DNA of 7,381 nucleotides. Source: Candidatus Methanomethylicia archaeon (GTDB taxonomy: Archaea; Thermoproteota; Methanomethylicia; CALHIW01). Shown piece by piece: positions 1 to 5,340 of the stretch (position 1 is its first letter; every line of letters begins with the position of its first letter). Location: positions 1-7,381 of the forward strand of contig CALHIW010000019.1 of assembly GCA_938030905.1 (NCBI GenBank). The letters are read 5' to 3'. The translations under genes and the position numbers were made by a program. The notes beneath the pieces are model-generated. The model searched no databases. It was given only the letters and a program-made list of their open reading frames with translations, and was not told the origin of the DNA.

Positions 1-150
1 ATAACATGTAAACACAATTACTGAAAAACACCACTCAAACACATAACAACCACAACATAAAGAAACCAACAACCAGCATACACATAACATAATCAAAAAC
101 ACAGAAACAACAGAAGCCAGCAACAAGAATTAAACTACAAAACAACTCTA
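1..150. other. A/C-rich, G- and T-poor tract, no gene
   Basis: In the first 120 bases about 99 are A or C, with only about 8 G and 13 T, a strong strand asymmetry that fades by about position 150. There is no exact tandem repeat unit, although short runs such as ACAAC and CATAACA recur. Plus-strand frames are interrupted by stops. On the minus strand one frame stays open for roughly 36 codons and would be hydrophobic and Cys-rich, but that follows from the T/G-rich composition and it has no start context I trust. It may be low-complexity intergenic DNA or the eroded edge of a gene lying to the left. Confidence 0.5.
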
Positions 151-257
151 TCTAGTTATACAACCTAGTTAGTTAATGATTATTCAGATAATCTTATAAC
201 TAAATGTTCAATGCATGGCAATAGCTGTTAATGTTCTTCTTACACCTTTAATGCTAT

Positions 258-297
258 GAATTTTAGCTATAACTAAAATTCATTGAATTTTAGTTAT
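258..297. repeat. Cluster of inverted repeats (alternating arms)
   Basis: Three alternating arms sit side by side. GAATTTTAG (258-266) pairs with CTAAAATTC (273-281), giving a near-perfect 24-base palindrome. ATAACTAAAATTC (269-281) pairs perfectly with GAATTTTAGTTAT (285-297) over 13 bp with a 3-base ATT loop. The middle arm can pair with either neighbour. The last arm runs into the first copy of the 34-base direct repeat. Such structures occur at ends of insertion sequences and miniature elements, and the decayed transposase starts about 65 bases downstream, so an element end is the likeliest reading; a transcribed hairpin is the alternative. Confidence 0.6.
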
Positions 298-320
298 GGA
301 TTGAGGTAGAGTTGAATTGA
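287..320 (+). repeat. 34-base direct repeat, copy 1
   Basis: This sequence, beginning ATTTTAGTTATGGATTGAGG and ending GTTGAATTGA, is repeated without a mismatch at 1183-1216 in the same orientation, 896 bases downstream. Its first 11 bases form one arm of the inverted-repeat cluster at 258-297. The bases on either side of the two copies differ. Perfect identity contrasts with the heavily mutated transposase relic between the copies. Confidence 0.85.
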
Positions 321-362
321 GAAGCTTTTTAAAATGTGAAACTCAATAGGCTTCTCATAAAT

Positions 363-830
363 AAGGTTTTCATTAAGGAAAGAAAAATAGTATTAATCCT
401 CTATCTGGATGAATACAGGGAAATGAATGAGCATTATGAGCTTGTTAAAGCCTAGTAAAAAGGTCGTAAAACTATAGATTCATAGCTTAAGCTGGTCTAT
501 TATCACTTCCTAGCTCCAAGGCTTGTAGCTATAGATGAGGTAAAGCTCCAAAGAAAGCTCTTCTTATTTACGGATAAGAATAAATGTGGGCTCTAGAAGT
601 TTGGCATTTATGTTCTTAATATTAGTTAAGCTTAAATACTTTAGACTCTAATATTGAGAACTGTAAGAGTAGCTATGATCCTGAGAAATTGAGGCTGGTA
701 TTCATGGGCTTTAACAGTCCAAGCTTGAAATGAATCCATGTAACTTCAGCAATTGAAATGCAATGAAGCATTACCTTAGGATCTTTAAGAGCATCTAAAA
801 AGCTTATAGAGTAATCTGAATCCAAGTTTA
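363..830 (+). pseudogene. Decayed DDE transposase, IS6-like
   Basis: I see no intact protein. In the frame beginning AAG at 363 a transposase-like translation runs through many stops: after ELVKA at about 438-452 come TAG and TAA, then GRKTIDS, another TAG, then YYHFLAPRLVAIDEVKLQ to about 548. VAIDE at 525-539 looks like the first catalytic Asp region of IS6/IS240-type DDE enzymes. About 53 codons later, in the same frame, GWYSWAL (693-713) matches the conserved block just after the second Asp. After a frame change, NAMKHYLRIFK (about 757-789) resembles the third catalytic block, with Lys where Glu is expected. Several TAG codons sit where Trp would be natural. The family is inferred from motif order and spacing recalled from IS6 proteins. 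The relic has stops and at least one frameshift and is surely inactive; its limits are approximate. Confidence 0.5.
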
Positions 831-1182
831 AGAAATGATGGCTGTGAATTCATAGCCTAAATCCAGCGTGGATATGGTTATCTAAGAGTTAATCAAAACT
901 TGGGTTTTCGTCACTAGAATAGTAAGCCCATCCTGTCAGCCCCATTTCCCCTTATTTTTCACTAAGAGAATATAACGATTTCCAATATTCTAAATTAGAT
1001 TTCGCTAATTTTGTTATGTAATAATAGAGTGTTATCAGTGCTCAGTGTCTAATCATCTATCATCCGGCTCTAAATTCATCATCTAATAGTAGTATCACTC
1101 TACTAAATAAATTTAACATTATAAGTTTCAATTTCTGATTTTAATAGCTTCATGGTTTAATTCTTTTAGCCTTATCTTGCTT

Positions 1183-1216
1183 ATTTTAGTTATGGATTGA
1201 GGTAGAGTTGAATTGA
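1183..1216 (+). repeat. 34-base direct repeat, copy 2
   Basis: This is an exact copy of 287-320 in the same orientation, to the right of the transposase relic. After it the sequences diverge (AGACTTATTA here, GAAGCTTTTT after copy 1), with only a hint of further similarity if one base is skipped. It could be a short dispersed element, a recombination scar, or the shared end of two nested insertion sequences. Confidence 0.85.
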
Positions 1217-1945
1217 AGACTTATTAGGCGTATAAGATTTTATTAGGATCTTAATTTGTTGATAGTTATGATGATAAGCTTAGGGGTTAGAATATAGGAA
1301 GGTAGTAGCCTACTCAGGTTACTGATATATGCTAGGTTTTTGAGTACTGAGCATACTGTTTATGTTTTTCCTCTAGTTTAATGTAGCTTAAGGGTCTACA
1401 AAAGCTTTAATAGACTTACACTTGGTTTCTATCTATTAATTATAATTAGGCTGGTAGCCTAAACTTAGACTGAATTTAACACTCTTCCAATCTTGAGTGG
1501 TATGGTACTGAGTAGTAAGGATAACAATTATCAAGAGCATTGAAGCAACATATCTCTAGAATGGAGGGAGCCCATACCATATAATATCGAAATTTATAGA
1601 AAACGAGGTTAGCTGTGAAGGCTATTAGATGGCTTAAAGCTTAGAAAAGTAGTTATGGGGTATAAAAGGTTGTAGTAACATATAGAAACTCTCATAACTA
1701 TAGCATACATAATACATTTAAGATACGGAATTTAGAGATTAACCCATTAAGCTTAAATATGAGTTTAAAGATCATGAAGAAGGCCTAGAAGTGTAGGAAG
1801 CTTACTTGAAGCTCAAAATAAGTTTAAAATGGAATGGAAATGGAGGAGGAAATAGAATAGGTAATACTGCTTTTAAGCCTGATAAACTATAATATAAGTT
1901 CATTCTCTGCTAAACTAGCAGAAATTCAGATACATTTATTTATCG
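1217..1945. other. Stop-riddled stretch with no intact gene
   Basis: All frames are closed frequently, TAG being especially common. One frame from ATG 1561 to about 1790 reads like protein between stops (for example RLAVKAIRWLKA, then VVVTYRNSHNYSIHNTFKIR), which suggests a second decayed gene, but I cannot name it. A small perfect hairpin, TTAGGCT-GGT-AGCCTAA, lies at 1446-1462. A possible C/D-box pair (ATGATGA at 1268-1274, CTGA at 1322-1325) is too weak to call as an RNA gene. I see no tRNA, rRNA or CRISPR structure here. Confidence 0.5.
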
Positions 1946-1999
1946 TTAAATTTTTAAATCTAAAATCTTTTTAACTTTCACCTATAGCAGTGACTCTAT
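1946..1999 (+). promoter_or_regulatory. Likely promoter of the rps24e operon
   Basis: TTTTTAA at 1968-1974 is a good archaeal TATA box, preceded by the A-rich CTAAAATC that could serve as a BRE. Its centre is about 29 bases before the A of ATG 2000, so transcription should begin within a few bases of the start codon. No SD precedes the ATG, which fits a leaderless or nearly leaderless mRNA. A weaker AT-rich box, TTTTTAAAT, lies at 1951-1959. Confidence 0.5.
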
Positions 2000-2347
2000 A
2001 TGTCAGCATTTAAATGCCAAGTAATAAGTGAACGTGTTAATCCACTACTAAAAAGAAGAGAAATAGCATTCATAATATATCATAAGAATACAGGTACTCC
2101 ATCAAGGTACTCTATAAGAGAATATTTCTCATCAAATTTTAATACATCCTTAGAGCAGATATATGTCTATAGTATAAGTACTAAGTTTGGATGTGGTGTA
2201 TCAGAAGGAATTGTACATATATATGATACTAATGATGCTGCAAAAATAGTGCCAATTCATATTAAGATGAGAAACCTCAAGCCTGATGATCGTGAAAAGC
2301 ATACTAAAGAAGTTAAAAGGAAAAGTTTTAAGGAAAAGAAATCTTAA
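2000..2347 (+). CDS. rps24e: 30S ribosomal protein S24e
   Basis: This 115-residue protein is a full-length archaeal/eukaryotic S24e, a small-subunit protein absent from bacteria. Family hallmarks are NPLLKRRE near residues 14-21, GTPSR at 32-36, TKFGCG at 61-66 followed by SEGIVHIYD at 68-76, and RN at 91-92 after the last core strand. The C-terminus is a lysine-rich tail, as expected for an rRNA-binding protein. ATG 2000 gives the usual short N-terminus before the first strand. It is the first gene of the likely operon and lies 18 bases before rps27ae, the standard archaeal pairing. It seems to be read from a leaderless transcript. Nothing is missing. Confidence 0.97.
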   Translation: MSAFKCQVISERVNPLLKRREIAFIIYHKNTGTPSRYSIREYFSSNFNTSLEQIYVYSISTKFGCGVSEGIVHIYDTNDAAKIVPIHIKMRNLKPDDREKHTKEVKRKSFKEKKS

Positions 2348-2365
2348 AGGGGATAGGGATATCAA

Positions 2366-2524
2366 ATGGCTACCGCACATAAGAGATATAATATAGATTA
2401 CTTAAAGGGTAATGTTAAGTTAAAAAATAAAATATGTCCACGTTGTGGAGCAATTATGGCTGGACATGTAACTCCAGTAAAACGTTTTGCTTGCGGTAAA
2501 TGTAGCTATACTGAATTCCTATAA
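2366..2524 (+). CDS. rps27ae: 30S ribosomal protein S27ae
   Basis: This is a 52-residue zinc-ribbon protein that is easily missed because of its size. Four cysteines in two CxxC pairs (CPRC at 24-27, CGKC at 43-46) form the zinc site typical of archaeal S27ae, which corresponds to the ribosomal part of the eukaryotic ubiquitin-S27a fusion. The basic N-terminus (HKRYNIDYLKG) and the ending YTEF after the second pair also fit. No ubiquitin domain is present, as is normal in archaea. A purine-rich stretch, AGGGGATAGGG, lies just upstream of ATG 2366 and can act as an SD. The gene is 18 bases after rps24e and 17 before kae1, with a TAA stop. Confidence 0.95.
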   Translation: MATAHKRYNIDYLKGNVKLKNKICPRCGAIMAGHVTPVKRFACGKCSYTEFL

Positions 2525-2541
2525 TTTTAAGGTATGTAGGA

Positions 2542-3549
2542 ATGCGCTCTCAAAAGTGCATTGTTCTTGGCATCGAATCCACAGCACATACGTTTGGTTG
2601 TGGTATTGCTTCAAATGATGGAAGAATCTTAGCTAATGAAAACTCAGTATATATACCAAAGGAGGGAGGAATACATCCAAGAGAAGCATCAAGGCACCAT
2701 AGCACCGTAGCATATAAAGTCGTGGCCTCAGCTTTAAGGAAGGCAAAAATTAAAAAAGAGGATATCAATGCTATTGCTTTTTCTCAAGGACCTGGGCTAG
2801 GTCCATGTTTAAGATCTGGAGCAACAATCGCTAGAGCTATAGCATTAATACTCAAAAAGCCATACATACCTGTAAATCACTGTGTCGCTCATATAGAAAT
2901 TGGTCGTTTAATATCCAAGTGTTATGATCCACTCGTAATTTATGTTTCTGGAGGTAACACTATAATTAGCGCTTTTGATGCTGGTAGATATAGGATTTTC
3001 GGTGAAACACTAGACATAGCTTATGGGAACTGTATAGATACATTTTCAAGAAATCTTAATTTTCCATATCCTAAACCTAACGAGCTTCATCCTCTTGATC
3101 ATATATCAACTGAGGGGGGGAATTTTATAGAGCTTCCTTATATTGTTAAAGGACAAGATATAAGTTATAGTGGTCTTCTAACAGCTGCTCTCAAAAAAAT
3201 CCAAGAAGGATTTTTCTGGAGAGATGTTGCTTACAGCTTTTATGTAACAGCATCAGCAATGCTCATTGAGGTTGCTGAACGTGCATTAGCACATACTGGG
3301 AAGAGAGAGGTTCTACTTACTGGAGGTAATGCTAGAAGTAGACTTCTTCAATCAATGTTACAGTTAGTTTGTGAAGAACGTAAAGTTAAGTTTTATGTGG
3401 TTCCATCAGAATATGCTGGAGATAATGGGGCCATGATAGCATGGACAGGGGTACTAGCATATAAACATGGTATAATTACTCCAGTTGAGAAATCAACAAT
3501 TAAACCTAAATGGCGTCTTGACGAGGTAGATATACCTTGGAGACTATGA
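2542..3549 (+). CDS. kae1: KEOPS subunit Kae1 (t6A37 threonylcarbamoyltransferase)
   Basis: Kae1 is the catalytic KEOPS subunit. It moves the threonylcarbamoyl group from TC-AMP to A37 of ANN-decoding tRNAs in the cytoplasm. The 335 residues are normal length for a stand-alone archaeal Kae1 (ASKHA fold). Diagnostic blocks: GIEST at 10-14, GGIHPREASRHH at 42-53, QGPGLGPCLRSGAT at 82-94, the metal-binding NHCVAH (His113 and His117), YVSGGN at 134-139, FGETLDIAYGN at 153-163, VKGQDISYSGLLTAAL at 202-217 and GDNGAMIAWTG at 293-303 with Asp294. Three nucleotide-site motifs differ from the pattern I recall: the GGPxxE loop is replaced by KPNELH near 178-183, the usual QET reads YVT at 234-236, and GGVAxN reads GGNARS at 261-266. 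It is not fused to Bud32. A run of seven G at 3114-3120 is unusual for this AT-rich gene. An SD-like AAGGT lies 8 bases before ATG 2542. Confidence 0.95.
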   Translation: MRSQKCIVLGIESTAHTFGCGIASNDGRILANENSVYIPKEGGIHPREASRHHSTVAYKVVASALRKAKIKKEDINAIAFSQGPGLGPCLRSGATIARAIALILKKPYIPVNHCVAHIEIGRLISKCYDPLVIYVSGGNTIISAFDAGRYRIFGETLDIAYGNCIDTFSRNLNFPYPKPNELHPLDHISTEGGNFIELPYIVKGQDISYSGLLTAALKKIQEGFFWRDVAYSFYVTASAMLIEVAERALAHTGKREVLLTGGNARSRLLQSMLQLVCEERKVKFYVVPSEYAGDNGAMIAWTGVLAYKHGIITPVEKSTIKPKWRLDEVDIPWRL

Positions 3550-4193
3550 ACTTTGAGAAGTTACTAGGAGTAGGAGCTGAAGCCTACTTGTATCTTATTA
3601 AGTGGTTTGATGCTGAAGCTATCAAAAAAGTTAGGGTCCCTAAAAAATATAGAGATTCAAAATTAGATCTATTTATAAGAACTTCTAGGACAATACGTGA
3701 AGCAAAACTATTAACAGCTGCAAGATCCATTGGAGTTCCAACACCTACAGTATACTATGTGGATACTGATGATTCAACAATTATAATGGAATACATTAAG
3801 GGACAAAGATTAAAAGAGCTTTTTTTAAGTCTTAATAGCTTAGTTCAGAAAGAAATATGCTTAAAAATAGGTGAGTTGATAGCTTTACTTCATGAAAATG
3901 GAATTATACATGGTGATTTAACAACATCCAATATGATTCTACATGGATCAGGACACATATTTTTAATAGACTTTGGACTTGGCGAATTCGCATATGATAT
4001 TGAAGCTAGAGGTGTTGACCTACACTTAATGATGCGGGCTTTAGAAAGTACACATTATAACATAGCTAAAGACTGCTTTAACTATATACTTGAAGGATAT
4101 AGTAGGATTTCTGGTGTAAACATAAGTAAATTAGTGCTATTAAAAGTAAATGAAATAAGAAGCAGAGGTCGATATATTAGAAAAAGGCGGTGA
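3546..4193 (+). CDS. bud32: KEOPS subunit Bud32 (small kinase/ATPase, PRPK family)
   Basis: Bud32 is the compact RIO-like kinase of KEOPS. It binds Kae1 and acts in the complex mainly as an ATPase needed for t6A synthesis. Numbered from ATG 3546 (215 residues): a short glycine loop GVGAEAYLY at 8-16, Lys27 of AIKK as the likely ATP lysine, then PKKYR at 32-36, REAKLL at 51-56 with the helix Glu52, MEYIKG at 81-86, the catalytic HGDLTTSN at 122-129 (Asp124, Asn129), IDFGLG at 141-146 (metal-binding Asp142), and a basic tail ending RGRYIRKRR. All expected catalytic residues are present. ATG 3546 overlaps the kae1 stop as ATGA, a sign of translational coupling. An in-frame TTG at 3537 would add three residues and sits 9 bases after GAGGT (3523-3527), so the start is not fully settled. 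The stop is TGA at 4191-4193, and the next gene continues in the same frame. Confidence 0.95.
   Translation: MNFEKLLGVGAEAYLYLIKWFDAEAIKKVRVPKKYRDSKLDLFIRTSRTIREAKLLTAARSIGVPTPTVYYVDTDDSTIIMEYIKGQRLKELFLSLNSLVQKEICLKIGELIALLHENGIIHGDLTTSNMILHGSGHIFLIDFGLGEFAYDIEARGVDLHLMMRALESTHYNIAKDCFNYILEGYSRISGVNISKLVLLKVNEIRSRGRYIRKRR
4185..4193 (+). promoter_or_regulatory. Strong SD that decides an ATT start for ham1
   Basis: AGGCGGTGA at 4185-4193 differs by one base from the ideal archaeal AGGAGGTGA and overlaps the end of bud32. Six bases separate GGCGG (4186-4190) from ATT 4197, which is normal SD spacing. The GTG within the motif (4190-4192) cannot be the start of Ham1: it is in another frame and meets TAA after three codons. 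Confidence 0.55.
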
Positions 4194-4196
4194 AAT

Positions 4197-4772
4197 ATTA
4201 ATAATTTTAAGAAACAAATATTTTTTATAACTAAAAATTTAAATAAAGTTAATGAAGCAAATGAAATTGCAAGTAAATATAGTGTTGAATTTAAACCGAT
4301 TGCTATTGAAAAAATCGAGGTTCAGTCGGACAACTTAGCTAAAATTGCGTATTTTAGTGCTAAAATTGCTTGGAAAAAGTTAAGAAAGCCATTAGTGGTT
4401 GAGGATTCAGGACTTTACATTAGGGCTCTTAATGGATTTCCGGGTCCATATTCATCATATGTTTATAAAACAATTGGTTACTTTGGAATCCTAAAACTCA
4501 TGGAAGATGTAACAGATAGAGGGGCTCATTTTAAATCAGTTGTTGCCTTTTATGATGGAAATATATATAAAATATTCATCGGCACAGTTTATGGAGAAAT
4601 CATAAATGATGCTAGAGGATACTATGGATTTGGTTTTGATCCTATATTTAAACCTGAAGGTTCTACACGAAAAACGTTTGCTGAAATGAGCTTAAAGGAA
4701 AAATGCATGTACTCACATAGAGCTAAATCTATCACAAAGTTTTGTATATGGTTTAATAAACTTTTAGGATAA
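4197..4772 (+). CDS. rdgB: Ham1/RdgB-type XTP/dITP pyrophosphatase with ATT start
   Basis: The enzyme hydrolyses dITP, ITP and XTP to monophosphate plus pyrophosphate, keeping deaminated purines out of DNA and RNA. Read from ATT 4197 it has 191 residues, the normal size. The N-terminus carries the conserved strand and phosphate motif IFFITKNLNK at 8-17 (TxNxxK), then EVQSDNL at 41-47, VEDSGLY at 68-74 (acidic metal/catalytic residues Glu69 and Asp70), NGFPGPYSSYV, FGFDPIF at 145-151 and SHR at 173-175 before the C-terminal helix. The oddity is the start: between the bud32 stop and GTG 4395 no in-frame ATG, GTG or TTG exists, yet this stretch is plainly Ham1 sequence. Starting at GTG 4395 would remove 66 residues, including the TxNxxK motif. 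ATT behind a good SD is the best explanation; a sequence error or readthrough of the bud32 TGA (same frame) are alternatives. The stop TAA at 4770-4772 sits within an inverted repeat. Confidence 0.88.
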   Translation: MNNFKKQIFFITKNLNKVNEANEIASKYSVEFKPIAIEKIEVQSDNLAKIAYFSAKIAWKKLRKPLVVEDSGLYIRALNGFPGPYSSYVYKTIGYFGILKLMEDVTDRGAHFKSVVAFYDGNIYKIFIGTVYGEIINDARGYYGFGFDPIFKPEGSTRKTFAEMSLKEKCMYSHRAKSITKFCIWFNKLLG

Positions 4773-4782
4773 AGTTTATTAA
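4753..4782. repeat. Perfect 12-bp inverted repeat over the ham1 stop
   Basis: TTAATAAACTTT at 4753-4764 and AAAGTTTATTAA at 4771-4782 are exact reverse complements around a 6-base TAGGAT loop. The repeat spans the end of ham1, including its TAA, and lies 38 bases before rps15. The right arm contains TTTATTAA, which could also serve as a TATA box for rps15. It could be an operator overlapping that promoter, an AU-rich mRNA hairpin used in processing or termination, or a coincidence of AT-rich DNA; the perfect 12-bp match makes chance less likely. Confidence 0.6.
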
Positions 4783-4807
4783 TAGCCCAGCATTTTACTG
4801 CGTACTT

Positions 4808-4813
4808 AGGTGA
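4808..4813 (+). promoter_or_regulatory. SD that decides the TTG start of rps15
   Basis: AGGTGA matches the 16S anti-SD exactly and ends 7 bases before TTG 4821. No ATG or GTG is available near the expected N-terminus in this frame, so the SD supports TTG as the real start codon. Confidence 0.7.
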
Positions 4814-4820
4814 AGCTTAC

Positions 4821-5264
4821 TTGAGGAAAAGTAAAAAGAAAGGAAAATCACACAGTACCAGACCAGTTAAAACGGAGGCTGATAAATGGGTTAAATATTC
4901 ACCAAATGAGATTGAGAGTCTAGTAGTTGAACTAGCACGTAAAGGTTTAGGGCCATCTATGATTGGAATAAGATTAAGAGATCAATATGGTATTCCATCG
5001 GTTAAAGAGCTTACCGGCAAAAGCATCTCCTATATACTGAAAGAAAAAAATCTTCTTCCCACTCTTCCTGAAGATCTTCAAAATATGATGCAACGTGCTC
5101 AAAAGATTCGTAATCATCTAGAAGCTCATCCTAAAGATGTGTTCTCTAAGAGGGGGCTAATGCTACTAGAATCTAGAATATACAGGCTCGTAAAGTACTA
5201 TAAACGTGAAGGTATACTACCTGCTGATTGGAAGTATTCGGCAACTCTATTTACTCCAAAATAG
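4821..5264 (+). CDS. rps15: 30S ribosomal protein S15 (archaeal S15/uS15)
   Basis: This 147-residue protein has the archaeal/eukaryotic architecture of S15: a basic N-terminal extension (residues 1-20), a domain of about 60 residues with WVKYSP at 23-28 and LRDQYGIPSVK at 52-62, and the universal helical S15 core with HPKD at 103-106, SKRGLMLLESRIYRLVKYYK at 109-128 and LPADWKY at 133-139. The length matches archaeal members, which argues that TAG at 5262-5264 is a true stop and that TAG is not recoded in this genome. The TTG start is chosen from the SD. The gene lies 48 bases after ham1, with an inverted repeat and possible TATA box between, so it may have its own promoter as well as operon readthrough. 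Confidence 0.96.
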   Translation: MRKSKKKGKSHSTRPVKTEADKWVKYSPNEIESLVVELARKGLGPSMIGIRLRDQYGIPSVKELTGKSISYILKEKNLLPTLPEDLQNMMQRAQKIRNHLEAHPKDVFSKRGLMLLESRIYRLVKYYKREGILPADWKYSATLFTPK

Positions 5265-5291
5265 CCTCTTTAAAATAGTTAATAAATATAG

Positions 5292-5340
5292 AAAATGAAT
5301 AAGTATAAAGCCTCAGTTTGTAATTAAATTCACAAATGAT
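5292..5340 (+). promoter_or_regulatory. Likely promoter of recJ-pcc1
   Basis: TATAAAG at 5304-5310 follows an A/G-rich stretch (GAAAATGAATAAG) that could be a BRE. Its centre is about 34 bases before ATG 5341, which predicts a leader of only a few bases. No SD precedes this ATG, unlike that of most genes here, which fits a leaderless or nearly leaderless transcript. The 76-base gap after rps15 is the largest inside the gene block. Confidence 0.45.

Larger units (their letters stand above)
269..1193 (+). mobile_element. Candidate remnant insertion sequence (~925 bp)
   Basis: The sequence ATAACTAAAAT at 269-279 has its exact inverse, ATTTTAGTTAT, at 1183-1193. Between them lies a decayed transposase reading frame on the plus strand. 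The total of about 925 bp suits a single-gene insertion sequence. I see no convincing target-site duplication. The assignment of ends is uncertain because the right arm is also part of a 34-base sequence present in direct orientation at both sides (287-320 and 1183-1216), so the true element could instead begin or end within those repeats. Confidence 0.3.

Noticed and set aside
1..150. Minus-strand hydrophobic, Cys-rich small protein
   Set aside because: Its composition is what any T/G-rich strand yields, and there is no SD, promoter or family match.
363..640. TAG recoded as an amino acid (pyrrolysine-like), making the left-flank frame a real gene
   Set aside because: The same frame also holds TAA and TGA plus a frameshift, and rps15 ends with TAG at exactly the expected family length.
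2550..2768. Minus-strand open frame inside kae1
   Set aside because: It lies wholly opposite a conserved KEOPS gene and its translation resembles no family I know.
4190..4201. GTG 4190, overlapping the bud32 stop as GTGA, as the ham1 start
   Set aside because: It is in a different frame from Ham1 and reaches TAA after three codons; a frameshift would be needed.
4395..4772. A short Ham1 protein beginning at GTG 4395
   Set aside because: This GTG encodes Val inside the conserved VVEDSG motif; the preceding 66 codons are clear Ham1 sequence including the TxNxxK motif.
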